Assembly (NCBI RefSeq): GCF_019249655.2
Contig: NZ_CP137557.1
Coordinates: 1,237,001 to 1,301,000, forward strand
DNA: 64,000 bases
Source: Segatella copri
GTDB taxonomy: Bacteria > Bacteroidota > Bacteroidia > Bacteroidales > Bacteroidaceae
Direction of reading: 5' to 3'
How positions within the stretch are numbered: the stretch's first letter is position 1; each line of letters opens with the position of its first letter. Made by a program: the position numbers and the translations under genes. This document shows, piece by piece, positions 18,601 through 27,313 of this stretch. The notes under the pieces were generated by a model, which saw only the letters and a program-made list of their open reading frames with translations, had not been told where the DNA came from and made no database searches.

Positions 18601-20022
18601 CTGGGTTTGAGTATCAAAGAGATACGTCTTGTTCTCGCGGGTGCTGACGGCGAGTTTGTTGGGTGCCACCTTGCTGATGTGGCGGATGGTGTTGCTCCAT
18701 TCATGTTTGCTCTCTGGTTCCATCTTTATAAACTCGGAGTTCAGTTCCTTTTGCTCCACGCAGCAGAACACGCCGTCGCCTGTGCCCACCCATACGCAAC
18801 CGCTTCTATCTACGAATACATTGAGCAAAAAGTCGGAATGGAAGAGTGAATTTTCGTTCTGCACGGAGAACTGCTGCAGGATGTCGGTTTTCGGGTCATA
18901 TACGAAGAAACCACTACCGTATGAGGCGATATACACCTTCTTGTCCTGGCTTTCTGCAGCCACGAAGTTCTTGTCGCGCGCATTGATGTAGGTAGGGTTA
19001 TCCAGCAGATGAAACTTTTTGAAGAGTGCCGAATGCTTGCCGAAGAGATAGGCATAGCCCTGCTTGTCGTACAGGAAATGGTATGACTTGAGCTGGTTCT
19101 TGTCCATGGCGTTCGGAATCTGAAGGGCAGGTTTCTGGAATTGTCCCGTCTTCAAATCCATGGCAAAGGTTTCACCTTGGGTGAAGATGTACCACCAGCC
19201 TTGCCAGAAGAAAGAGGCACGCGACTTACCCACAAAACCCAACATAGATGGGAGTTGTGAATGCTTGATGAGCTGGGCGTGGTCGTTGTAGAGGAAGGCT
19301 TCGCCTTTGTCTGTGAGCAGGGCGATGTGCGAACCGTCGCAGGTCATCACGATAATCTTCTTGTTCTTGAGGATGATGCGGCTCTTGAAGTCGGGAGTAA
19401 TCAGGTTCACGCCTTTATCGGATGCAATCCAGATGTTGTTCCTGCCGTCTTCCCCAAAGTTCAGCTTATGGGTATCCAGCAGTTTTCCGTTTTGCGGGGT
19501 AAAGTCGATACTTTGCATCTTTCCTTCTTTCACGTAAATGAATCGTACACCGAAGTCGGCAGATGAAATCCAGGTTCCCTTTGAACTCTGGTATCGGTTG
19601 CCCAGAAGGGTAGTGGTGGCATCCAGGTCGAAATAATCTGAGAAGCGTGCCGCCTCCAGATCGTAACAGCACAGGATATTGTTCGGGGTGAATCCCCAGA
19701 TTTGTCCGTGGGTGTTATCACTGATGAGCTGCGATATCGAGGAGTAGTTTCTCTGTTTCGCATTGTTGTTGAACTTTGAGAAGTTCTGAAATTGATAACC
19801 GTCGTATCTGCTCATGCCGTTGGGGGTGGATAGCCAGATGAATCCATCTCTGTCCTGCTGCACGCTGTTGATGGTGTTGCACGAGAGTCCGTCTTTTGCC
19901 GACAGGCGGGTTACGTTGAAATTGAGGTCGTAGGCATGCACGTCTATAGCCACCATCAGCAGGCTGACGGTTACTATATATAATAAGGTGTAGAACGCCT
20001 TGTAGTTGTTTTTGTTTATCAT
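15658..20022 (-). CDS. Hybrid two-component system regulator (HTCS) for RG-I genes
   Basis: This 1454-aa one-protein signalling system has a signal/anchor helix, then a large periplasmic region of beta-propeller repeats (DRDGFIWLSTPNGMSRYDGY type) and a Y_Y_Y domain near 770-850. A membrane helix lies near 875-895. The histidine kinase core follows (ISHEFRTPLAIIQ, His near 920), with ATPase boxes IEDNGPGI and GGMGIGLYTAYEMA. A receiver domain (DDPDMMEQ, LVISDIMLPGMSG, Asp near 1215) and an AraC-type DNA-binding domain (1355-1454) complete it. A Lys/Glu-rich linker of ~50 residues separates receiver and DNA-binding domains. I prefer the ATG at 20022 over a GTG four codons upstream. HTCS proteins bind oligosaccharides and activate nearby utilisation genes; here the divergent PL11 operon is the obvious target. 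Confidence 0.95.
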   Translation of the reverse strand: MINKNNYKAFYTLLYIVTVSLLMVAIDVHAYDLNFNVTRLSAKDGLSCNTINSVQQDRDGFIWLSTPNGMSRYDGYQFQNFSKFNNNAKQRNYSSISQLISDNTHGQIWGFTPNNILCCYDLEAARFSDYFDLDATTTLLGNRYQSSKGTWISSADFGVRFIYVKEGKMQSIDFTPQNGKLLDTHKLNFGEDGRNNIWIASDKGVNLITPDFKSRIILKNKKIIVMTCDGSHIALLTDKGEAFLYNDHAQLIKHSQLPSMLGFVGKSRASFFWQGWWYIFTQGETFAMDLKTGQFQKPALQIPNAMDKNQLKSYHFLYDKQGYAYLFGKHSALFKKFHLLDNPTYINARDKNFVAAESQDKKVYIASYGSGFFVYDPKTDILQQFSVQNENSLFHSDFLLNVFVDRSGCVWVGTGDGVFCCVEQKELNSEFIKMEPESKHEWSNTIRHISKVAPNKLAVSTRENKTYLFDTQTQQRTLVLQTDACVYCYGIDARGRAWIGTKGDGILIDGIKYSKWEKEHYAPTINFYDVAFDKMGKAWLATWGDGLLCTRANDANTGNLKFESFMATNGKEAQIHDLFLDKKGRLWASTNNGIAMIDTRERQITDKKILRFNEENGKLPVSEVDCGIEAHDGSLWFGTTKGVMRCTYDEKTKKLDCQLFNTTNGLTTNTVRSVAEDRFGNIWIGTEEGISKINSHTLDIRTYQLRKDIQSNNFTENCAVSLEDGRIAFGTSNALLLLTPTQKTKEYPHGTKATITNMTINGISIYEAENEDLLTKALNHTQEISLPSDKNSLSIFFSNFDYPHIKNAMYQYYLEGLDKTWCPMTSVNHADFSSLQPGTYTLHLRTFIGNNKWSEETLFKITIREPWYNTWWAWTIYLIIIGSVSFLFYRSWLRNFNLNQQIEMEKQMSNFRIEFFTHISHEFRTPLAIIQSAVAKLNNKEGSSRNALLTLTRSTRRMQRLINQLMEFRKANTGNMKLTMEEGDIVVFIKNIFSDVRLVAQQKGINMLMTPWSSNYKMYFDHDKMETIVYNLLSNAVKYTPDNGAIEVKLALKDEELIFQIEDNGPGIKPEREKDLFKPFMHGYVSKGGMGIGLYTAYEMAKLHKGDLSYQRSGNLGGSIFTLTLPTDQNLFEPEDFVTTKAIDSSSVDKEEIDMMVKEMTPQAINNVTVVVIEDDPDMMEQIKSELSTYFRVEAFMNGKTGYENIRQIKPALVISDIMLPGMSGYEIVSNLKAEPETQDIPVIMLTAFDDANHILKAYKSFVDDYMVKPCNFKLLVARALQFVASDMKQKKSAHEKKIEAEAGKEVTTEAEKELATEKAEKELTTEKTIKIKPVKELKKDEPTLYMSALDKKFKDTLEAIVAQHIGDNGFNVDKLAELLNLGRTTVYNRTKSIMGVSPNMYIQNERLRIAAKLLLEGEYSVAEISEKVGFSDSTYFYKCFKNKYGVAPSKYGK

Positions 20023-20091
20023 TTTTTGTTTCACTTTTTCTATTTCGGCCGTTTAATATGGTTTCCGAATGGTTTGATTTGATTTCAATGG

Positions 20092-20122
20092 CAAAAGTAC
20101 GATAAAAAAATAAAATGGCAAA
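20092..20122 (-). promoter_or_regulatory. Promoter of HTCS gene
   Basis: Minus-strand TTTG (20119-20122) and TACTTTTG (20092-20099) are separated by 19 bp measured from the TTG core. This is a canonical Bacteroidetes -33/-7 pair, ~70 bp upstream of the HTCS start. Confidence 0.7.
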
Positions 20123-20224
20123 ACAAATGGCGAATATTGTACTAAAATACAGATAACTTTAACAATTTGGATGATATTTCGTACTTTTGAATAATATTGC
20201 AAGGTAGGTAACAATCATAATGAG

Positions 20225-20232
20225 TAATTTTG
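20225..20232 (+). promoter_or_regulatory. -7 box for PL11 operon
   Basis: TAATTTTG lies 29-36 bp before the PL11 start and is followed by CAGCAAA. A second candidate, TACTTTTG, is at 20182-20189. Neither has a good -33 element, fitting activation by the divergent HTCS. Confidence 0.45.
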
Positions 20233-20261
20233 CAGCAAATAATAACCTAAGAATGTAAATT

Positions 20262-22379
20262 ATGATAGAATTCAAGCAATTGTTGGTTCCTGCGGCTTGT
20301 CTCCTGATGGGATGCATGCCGATGCAAGCCAGCGAGAAACAGAATTGTCCATCTGTAGCTGCAATGGAGAAACTCGACCGTGGCGTGGTGGCATTGCCTG
20401 CTGCCGGCAAGGGCATCTTCATCAGCTGGCGCATGCTGGGTACCGATAGCAAGAACGTATGCTTCGATGTGGAACGAGACGGAAAGGTTATCGCCCATCA
20501 CATCAAGGCTACCAACTATACAGATGTCAAAGGTTTGGCATTCCATACCTATCGCATCATCACCTATCAGGATGAACCCAAGATAGATGCTGCTGCAAGG
20601 CGGGAAGTGTCGAAGGCGGTCAAGCCTTGGGCGGATTTATATCGCTCTCTGCCCATCAACCATCCAGAGGGTGGCATCACTCCCGATGGGAAAAGCTATA
20701 GCTATACCCCCAACGATTGCAGCGTGGGCGATGTGGATGGCGATGGAGAATATGAACTGATTCTGAAATGGGACCCAAGTAACGCCCATGATAATTCGCA
20801 TAATGGATATACGGGCGATGTGATCCTGGATTGTTACAAACTGGATGGTACCCAGCTCTGGCGCATCAATCTGGGTAAGAACATCCGTGCCGGTGCGCAC
20901 TATACCCAGTTTCTCGTCTATGATTTCGATGGCGACGGCAAGGCTGAACTGATTTGCAAGACCTCGGCAGGAAGCTTAGATGGCAAGGGACGTTTCGTGA
21001 ACCTGGCTGCCACCGATGCAGAAATCAGGGCGGTGGATAACCAGGCAGATTATCGCAACAAGGTGGGGCGCATCATGGAAGGTCCGGAGATGCTCACCGT
21101 GTTCCGTGGACTTTCGGGCGAGGCGATTCATACCGTCTGGTATAATCCAAACCGCGCCTTTGGTGTAGGCAAGCAGGTGGCAGAAGGCGAAAGTCTGCTC
21201 AATGGCTATCCTCAGTATTCTTCCATCTGGGGCGATAAGGACAACTATGGCAATCGTGGCGAGCGTTACCTGGCGGGTGTTGCTCATCTCGATGGCATAG
21301 ACAGGAATCCGAGTGCCGTGATGTGTCGTGGCTATTATACCCGCTCTTATCTCTGGGCTGTGGATTTCGACGGCAAGGAATTAAAGACCAGATGGCTCCA
21401 CGCATCCGTTTCCCCTAACGATTGGGAGGTGAGAGATGCTGAAGGAAAGATAATCAGAGAGGCTCACGGATTGAAGAACAGAGATCCGAAAGGTAATGAA
21501 GTTTCTGCCACAGCCTTCGCCCAAGGTGCCCACAGTTTGGCGGTGGGTGATGTGGATGGCGACGGTTGCGACGAAATCACTTATGGTTCGGCTGCCATCA
21601 ACAACGATGGTACCTTATTATATTCCACCGGTTTGGGACATGGTGATGCCTTGCATTTCAGCGACCTGGATCCCGACCGTCCGGGCTTGGAAGTATTCAT
21701 GGTGCACGAGGAATACCCTTACGGTTCCGATCTGCGTGATGCCAGAACGGGCGAAATCCTGCTCTATCATACGGATAGGGATGATACCGGAAGAGGCGTG
21801 GCTGCCGACATTGATGCCAAGTATCGCGGTTGTGAACTCTGGAGCATAGATGTTCCAGGCGTAAGAAATATCAAGGGAGATCAGATTTCACTGGGTGGTT
21901 TCCGAAAGCACGAATATGGTGAGCGGGAATCCTATACCCCCGGATTCAGATGGCCGGCGATGAACTTCCGCATCTATTGGGATGGCGACTTGCAGGAAGA
22001 ACTGCTCGCCAACCAGGGCAGACCGCATTTCGTACCTTATCTCCAGAAATGGGATGGTAAGAAAGCCGTTCCGTTGCCGCTGAGCAATGGCAGGCAACTC
22101 TACGAGATGGGACATTCGGCTAGTTGCAACTGGTCGAAGGCAACGCCTAACCTGCAAGCCGACCTCTTCGGCGATTGGCGAGAGGAAATAATCTATTGGG
22201 ATGAGAGCGACGCCTCGCACCTGAATATCTTCACCACCAACATTCCTACGGAGTATCGTGTGCCAACCCTGATGCACGACCATATCTATCGCATGGGTGT
22301 GGCATGGCAGAATGTGGCATACAACCAGCCGCCTCATCTGGGATATTATATGCCCGATAAAGCAGAGAAAGTGAAGTAA
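20262..22379 (+). CDS. PL11 rhamnogalacturonan lyase
   Basis: This 705-aa secreted enzyme resembles YesW/YesX (polysaccharide lyase family 11), which cuts the alternating rhamnose-galacturonate backbone of RG-I by beta-elimination. The eight-bladed propeller shows its Ca-binding DxDGDG motifs: GDVDGDGEYELILKWD, YDFDGDGKAELICKT, VGDVDGDGCDEITYG. Conserved blocks ISWRMLGTD, HDHIYRMGVAWQNVAYNQPPH and GDWREEIIYW are present. The signal sequence ends LLMGC, so it may be a lipoprotein, though the position -2 Met is unusual. It heads a plus-strand run with CE12 and DUF4450 genes and is divergent from the HTCS. Its unsaturated products suit the GH105 enzyme encoded at 1788. Confidence 0.93.
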   Translation: MIEFKQLLVPAACLLMGCMPMQASEKQNCPSVAAMEKLDRGVVALPAAGKGIFISWRMLGTDSKNVCFDVERDGKVIAHHIKATNYTDVKGLAFHTYRIITYQDEPKIDAAARREVSKAVKPWADLYRSLPINHPEGGITPDGKSYSYTPNDCSVGDVDGDGEYELILKWDPSNAHDNSHNGYTGDVILDCYKLDGTQLWRINLGKNIRAGAHYTQFLVYDFDGDGKAELICKTSAGSLDGKGRFVNLAATDAEIRAVDNQADYRNKVGRIMEGPEMLTVFRGLSGEAIHTVWYNPNRAFGVGKQVAEGESLLNGYPQYSSIWGDKDNYGNRGERYLAGVAHLDGIDRNPSAVMCRGYYTRSYLWAVDFDGKELKTRWLHASVSPNDWEVRDAEGKIIREAHGLKNRDPKGNEVSATAFAQGAHSLAVGDVDGDGCDEITYGSAAINNDGTLLYSTGLGHGDALHFSDLDPDRPGLEVFMVHEEYPYGSDLRDARTGEILLYHTDRDDTGRGVAADIDAKYRGCELWSIDVPGVRNIKGDQISLGGFRKHEYGERESYTPGFRWPAMNFRIYWDGDLQEELLANQGRPHFVPYLQKWDGKKAVPLPLSNGRQLYEMGHSASCNWSKATPNLQADLFGDWREEIIYWDESDASHLNIFTTNIPTEYRVPTLMHDHIYRMGVAWQNVAYNQPPHLGYYMPDKAEKVK

Positions 22380-22437
22380 GATAAAGAGTTAAAAAATAAT
22401 TTGAATAAACATATAACACATATAAACGCTAAGACAA

Positions 22438-24090
22438 ATGAGAAGATTATTATTTGCAATGTCTTTGATGGCAGCAGCTACTAGCATGAGCTATGCACAG
22501 GTTGCAAAACCTGCAGATAAGGCGAAGCCTACAGTGGCAGGACCTATGGAAGATGTAAATCATGTGATTGATAATACCGTGGATAGCCTGAACAAGGCGA
22601 TGACGGCACGTATCAAACCGGGTACCAGCAGAAAGGGCAACAATCCTGTGCTCTTCCTCATTGGTAACTCCACCATGCGAAATGGTACCCTGGGTAATGG
22701 TAACAACGGTCAGTGGGGCTGGGGCTATTACGAGCATGAGTTCTTTGATGCCAACAAGATTACCGTAGAGAATCAGGCTTTGGGCGGCATGAGCAGCCGT
22801 ACCTTCTACAACCGTCTGTGGCCGGATGTGCGCAAGGGCATCAAGGCAGGTGACTGGGTGATTATTTCCATCGGTCATAACGACAATGGACCATACGATA
22901 GCGGCAGAGCACGTGCCAGCATCCCTGGCATCGGCAAGGATTCGCTCAATGTCACCATCAAGGAGACGGGTGTGAAGGAAACCGTCTATACTTACGGCGA
23001 ATACATGCGCAAATACATCAACGACTGTAAGGCGCTGGGGGCTCATCCTATCCTGATGTCGTTGACTCCACGTGATGCCTACGATGAGAATGATAAGATA
23101 GTTCGTGTCAACAAGACCTTCGGCTTGTGGGCAAAGCAGGTGGCTGAGCAGGAAGGCGTTCCTTTCGTTGATTTGAATGAGATTTCTGCAGCCAAGCTCG
23201 ACAGCTATGGTCATTGGAAGGAGAAGTATCATTTCTTTACCGACCATATCCATACTTCCCGTTTCGGAGCGATGATGAATGCCCGTTCGGCAGCCGAGGG
23301 ATTGGCTGAGAGCAAAGACCCAAGTCTGGCTCCATTGCAGGCGATGATGGTCAATGTGGCTTTGCCTGTAGAGAATTTCAAGCGTGAGCCGGGCAAACCT
23401 GTAGTCTTCTTCACAGGCGACAGTACTGTGAAGAATGCCGATAAGGAAGAAGACGGCATGTGGGGCTGGGGCTCTCAGGCTTATACCATCTTCAACCCAA
23501 AGAAGATTACCTGTGTAAATGCAGCCAAGGCGGGTCGCAGTTCCCGTTCTTATCTTAATGAAGGAAGATGGGAGAAGGTGTATAACAGTCTTCAACCAGG
23601 CGACTACGTGCTTATCGAGTTCGGTCATAACGACATCTGTTCTATGACCGATAAGAAGATGCGTGGTTCCATTCCTTGTGCCAAGGATACCTGTCATGTC
23701 TATCAGATGGAAGAAAGCAAGCAGTATGAGGTGGTTTATTCTTTCGGCTGGTACCTGAAGAAGTTCATCCAGGATGTTCGTGAGAAGGGAGCTACCCCAA
23801 TCCTCGTTTCCCTGACTCCTCGCAACGAGTGGCCAAAGGGCAAGATGGAGCGCCGCAACGATACCTACGGCAAGTGGTATCGCGAAATCGTGGCTGAGAC
23901 GGGCGTTGCCTTCCTTGATCTCCACAACATCGCTGCCGATTCATACGATAAAATAGGCAAGGAAAAGGTGAAGGCATATTACAAGAAGGATCATACACAC
24001 ACCAGTCTGAAGGGTGCCCAGCACAATGCCAAGTGTGTGGCCAAGGGTTTGAAGAAGATGAAGAGCCCATTGGCTAAGTATCTGAAGTAA
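22438..24090 (+). CDS. Double-domain CE12 rhamnogalacturonan acetylesterase
   Basis: This 550-aa secreted protein (signal peptide ending SYA-Q) carries two tandem SGNH hydrolase domains. Domain 1 has LIGNSTMRNG (Ser near 78), SIGHNDNGP and DHIHTS near 271. Domain 2 has FTGDSTVKN (Ser near 329), EFGHNDICS and DHTHTS near 518. Both keep Ser, Gly, Asn and the Asp-x-x-His pair, so both look active, although domain 1 has GNST where CE12 enzymes usually have GDST. CE12 enzymes remove acetyl groups from galacturonate in RG-I, clearing the way for PL11. It lies 58 bp after PL11 in an apparent operon. Confidence 0.9.
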   Translation: MRRLLFAMSLMAAATSMSYAQVAKPADKAKPTVAGPMEDVNHVIDNTVDSLNKAMTARIKPGTSRKGNNPVLFLIGNSTMRNGTLGNGNNGQWGWGYYEHEFFDANKITVENQALGGMSSRTFYNRLWPDVRKGIKAGDWVIISIGHNDNGPYDSGRARASIPGIGKDSLNVTIKETGVKETVYTYGEYMRKYINDCKALGAHPILMSLTPRDAYDENDKIVRVNKTFGLWAKQVAEQEGVPFVDLNEISAAKLDSYGHWKEKYHFFTDHIHTSRFGAMMNARSAAEGLAESKDPSLAPLQAMMVNVALPVENFKREPGKPVVFFTGDSTVKNADKEEDGMWGWGSQAYTIFNPKKITCVNAAKAGRSSRSYLNEGRWEKVYNSLQPGDYVLIEFGHNDICSMTDKKMRGSIPCAKDTCHVYQMEESKQYEVVYSFGWYLKKFIQDVREKGATPILVSLTPRNEWPKGKMERRNDTYGKWYREIVAETGVAFLDLHNIAADSYDKIGKEKVKAYYKKDHTHTSLKGAQHNAKCVAKGLKKMKSPLAKYLK

Positions 24091-24092
24091 AA

Positions 24093-24143
24093 AAACACTC
24101 TGATTTTTCAGAATTTAAAACACTCTGATTTCTTCTGAATTTA
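24093..24143. repeat. Two-copy intergenic repeat
   Basis: AAACACTCTGATTT occurs at 24093 and again at 24118, each followed by a CAGAATTTA or CTGAATTTA tail. Each copy has small internal symmetry (CTGA/TCAG-like). It lies between the CE12 and DUF4450 genes. Confidence 0.7.
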
Positions 24144-24166
24144 AATGTTTCTTAAATAAAAGCAAT

Positions 24167-27100
24167 ATGAAGCAAATTGCTGTTTGGGGATTGTTGGCGA
24201 ACATGGCTCTACCGATGTTTTCGGCAGGGGTGGTTCGCCAAGCATCCTATTATCCCGAAGGCAATGCCTTTGTTTGTGTGAATGGTAATCATCGCTACAC
24301 CCGTGCCCTTTATGGAAGTATGGCGGAATGGCGAGTGGAAACCAGCGACCGTCCTATCTTCGCCACCTATAAGAAAAACCAGACGGGTAATATTAGGTTC
24401 CGAATCTCGTATGCCGGACAGGTGATGTGGCTCGATGAGGTTGAATATTGCAAGGCGAGTTATGAAGCTGGACGTCGTGACTATCTTCTGAAAGACAGGC
24501 GATGGGGAAAGGGGGAACTCGACATATCGGTCCTGGCATTTTCTGATGCTGAAGGAGCTATCTGGCGCTTTGCTGCTCATGGATTCGATAACAGAAAAAT
24601 GAAGGTGGAGGCTATCCTGAGCAAAACTGCAGTTCCTAAACCAGCCCGTTCGGGTGATATTGGAAGTTTCCTGAAACCGGGTACCTTCGAAGCTGCTACA
24701 TCAGAAACGGCAGTTCTCGGAACTGTATCTCAGTCTTCTCCAAGTTCCATCTTCTATTTCTCAATAGATGGAGATAATCAGCTTTCTGCAGCCCCGAACT
24801 CTCTGATGCAGCCTCGGTTCGATGCAGCCGAGCAATGGCGAAGTCTGCTTGCTTCATCAGTCTGTTTCCATACCCCCGATGCCTATATCAATCCTATCGG
24901 TGGAGCTTTGGTGATGGCTGCCGATGGTGCCTGGGATGGTAAGGTGTGGCAGCATGGAGCCGTGGGATGGCGCATGCCGCTGCCTGGATGGAGAGCTGCC
25001 TACATGGGCGATTTTCTTGGAATGCCAGACAGACAACGCACCCACTTTGATGCATACGCCAAGAGTCAGGTAACCGATGTGCCCGTTACAGAACCTCATC
25101 TGATGGATGAGAAAAATAACCTGGCGCGTGGTACCTACAAGTGGGGAACGCCGATGTACAGCACGGGCTATATATGCAGAAATCCGGAGAAGAACAACCA
25201 ATTTCATCATTACGACATGAATCTGGTGTATATAGACGAACTGCTGTGGCACTTCCAGTTTGATGCCGATACCACGTATATGCGCCAGATGTGGCCGGTA
25301 ATCCAGCGCCATCTGGCATGGGAGAAGCAGGCTTGGGACTCCGATAACGATGGACTTTACGATGCCTATTGCTGCATCTGGGCGAGCGATGCCCTGCAAT
25401 ACAACAGTGGTGCCGTGACCCATTCTTCCGCCTACAACTATCGCAGCAACCGCCTGGCGGCCCGCATAGCTGAAATCATCGGTGAGAATCCGAAACCCTA
25501 TCAGGATGAAGCCGACAGAATATTGAAGGCGATGAACGAGAGACTGTGGCTGAAGGATTCCGGTCATTGGGCGGAATATCAAGACTTCATGGGCTTGAAG
25601 CGAGTACATCGCGATGCAGCGCTTTGGAGCATCTATACTCCGATAGACTGTGGGGTGGGAACTGCTGAGCAGAACTATAGCGCCACCCGATATGTGGATC
25701 GCCATACGCCTCATATACCTTATATATATAAGGGGACAGAATACCAGACCTTGAGCACTTCTGATTGGGCACCTTACGAATGGAGCATCAACAATGTGGC
25801 AATGGCAGAGGTGATGCATACCGTCTTGGCTTATTACCAGGCGGGCAGAGTGGAAGAGGCTTATTGCCTGTTGAAAGCCAATGTGCTCGACTTCATGTAC
25901 TTGGGAAGCAGTCCTGCCAACTTCGGGCAGTTGTCGAAGCTGGATGCAGCCACCGGTGAGGGTTATCGCGACTTTGCCGATGTAACGGGCATCTCATCCC
26001 GTGCCCTCATCCAGGGACTCTACGGTATCACGCCGAATGCCCTGGAGGGTGAGTGCATCATCCGTCCAGGCTTCCCTGCCGCTTGGGATAGTGCCTCGGT
26101 GCATACGCCTTATCTAGACTATGCATTTAAGCGGGTAAACGGAAAGGATGTGTTCGATGTTACCCAGAACTTCAAGCGACCTTTGAAACTGGTGATTCGC
26201 CAGAACCTGGGAGGCGGCAAGTATAAGGATACTGCTTTCTCTACAGATAAGGTGCAGCATATTGAGTTGCCAACCATCCTGCCAAAGGAAGAAAGGGATA
26301 TGAAAGATGAAAAGGATATGGTTGGAAAATATCCATTGGCAGAAAGCATTGCTGAGCAAGCTGTGGATGCCTGGGCTTCTATCAAGGGCGTGGGCAACGA
26401 CTTTGCCGAAGTAAACCCGAAGGAGTGCCGTAAGGTGAACATGGACAAGGCCTTTAATGCAAACGTGAGCGACATCTTCAAGAACCAGTATCTTTCGCCT
26501 CGTTCACCATACACTACACTCTGTGTACCAACCCAAGGCATCGGCGACTGGTGTTCCACCAAGAAGACGGCAAACATCGATGATACGAAGTTCAGAAGTC
26601 TTATCCAAGATGGCGAGTTCATGGCGCAGGTGGATGGCGATTTGTCGTTCCGCTCTCCCAAGGAAGGCAAGAACATCGCCTATACATCTCTTTGGGACAA
26701 CTATCCGGATAGCATCTCCGTAGCCTTGAAGGGTAAGGCATCTCATGCCTATCTTCTGATGGCGGGTTCTACTAATGCAATGCAGTATGCCATAGGAAAT
26801 GCCGTGGTAAGGGTGGAGTATTCGGATGGAACAAGCGATGAACTGATGCTGGTGCCACCGGTCAACTGGTGTCCGATAGAGCAGGATTTCCTGGAGAATA
26901 CCACTGCCTTCCCGCAGCCGGAACTTCGTCCTTATCGAGTAGGTCTGGCATCGGGAAAGGTGAGCCGGCATCTCTTCCGTGATCTCCATCTTGCTGCCAA
27001 TAAAAACATGGCAGATGTGCCTGGTTTCAAGAAAGCCGTGGCAGAGATAGAGGGTGGAGCTGCGATATTGCTCGACATGCCACTGGATGCAAGGAAGAAA

Positions 27101-27175
27101 TTGAAGCGTTTCACTTTAAGGGCGCTGTGCAACGAGGTGGTTGTCGGATTAATGGGAATTACCCTGCAGAAATAG
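24167..27175 (+). CDS. Secreted six-hairpin glycosidase-like protein (DUF4450 type)
   Basis: This 1002-aa exported protein has an N-terminal signal and a beta-rich domain opening with YYPEGNAFVCVNGNHRYTRALYG and VETSDRPIFATY, which I recognise as the DUF4450 pattern of Bacteroidota. The middle ~330-680 region looks like an (alpha/alpha)6 barrel (WEKQAWDSDNDGLYDAYCCIW, DALWSIYTPIDCGVG-like, WAPYEWSINNVAMAEVM). The C-terminal ~290 residues form another beta-rich domain. Activity is not established here. Its place between RG-I acetylesterases and next to a GH2 suggests a glycosidase acting on RG-I pieces. AU-rich hairpin sequence follows at 27213-27242. Confidence 0.65.
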   Translation: MKQIAVWGLLANMALPMFSAGVVRQASYYPEGNAFVCVNGNHRYTRALYGSMAEWRVETSDRPIFATYKKNQTGNIRFRISYAGQVMWLDEVEYCKASYEAGRRDYLLKDRRWGKGELDISVLAFSDAEGAIWRFAAHGFDNRKMKVEAILSKTAVPKPARSGDIGSFLKPGTFEAATSETAVLGTVSQSSPSSIFYFSIDGDNQLSAAPNSLMQPRFDAAEQWRSLLASSVCFHTPDAYINPIGGALVMAADGAWDGKVWQHGAVGWRMPLPGWRAAYMGDFLGMPDRQRTHFDAYAKSQVTDVPVTEPHLMDEKNNLARGTYKWGTPMYSTGYICRNPEKNNQFHHYDMNLVYIDELLWHFQFDADTTYMRQMWPVIQRHLAWEKQAWDSDNDGLYDAYCCIWASDALQYNSGAVTHSSAYNYRSNRLAARIAEIIGENPKPYQDEADRILKAMNERLWLKDSGHWAEYQDFMGLKRVHRDAALWSIYTPIDCGVGTAEQNYSATRYVDRHTPHIPYIYKGTEYQTLSTSDWAPYEWSINNVAMAEVMHTVLAYYQAGRVEEAYCLLKANVLDFMYLGSSPANFGQLSKLDAATGEGYRDFADVTGISSRALIQGLYGITPNALEGECIIRPGFPAAWDSASVHTPYLDYAFKRVNGKDVFDVTQNFKRPLKLVIRQNLGGGKYKDTAFSTDKVQHIELPTILPKEERDMKDEKDMVGKYPLAESIAEQAVDAWASIKGVGNDFAEVNPKECRKVNMDKAFNANVSDIFKNQYLSPRSPYTTLCVPTQGIGDWCSTKKTANIDDTKFRSLIQDGEFMAQVDGDLSFRSPKEGKNIAYTSLWDNYPDSISVALKGKASHAYLLMAGSTNAMQYAIGNAVVRVEYSDGTSDELMLVPPVNWCPIEQDFLENTTAFPQPELRPYRVGLASGKVSRHLFRDLHLAANKNMADVPGFKKAVAEIEGGAAILLDMPLDARKKLKRFTLRALCNEVVVGLMGITLQK

Positions 27176-27212
27176 ACAGGAATAATAGTTTTTGAACGAT
27201 TTTTATATAAGA

Positions 27213-27247
27213 AGGATAAAAAGCATAATATCTTTTTGTCCTTTTTA
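27213..27247 (+). terminator. AU-rich terminator-like hairpin after DUF4450 gene
   Basis: AGGATAAAAAG (27213-27223) pairs with CTTTTTGTCCT (27232-27242) with one mismatch and is followed by TTTTAT. The stem is weak in GC, so termination may be partial. A -7 box (TATCTTTG, 27250-27257) follows directly, suggesting a second promoter for the CE12-GH2 pair. Confidence 0.55.
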
Positions 27248-27313
27248 TGTATCTTTGCTCTCGAAATTCAATCATAACCAAGATGAATGACAACAACAGA
27301 AAAAATGATTTAT

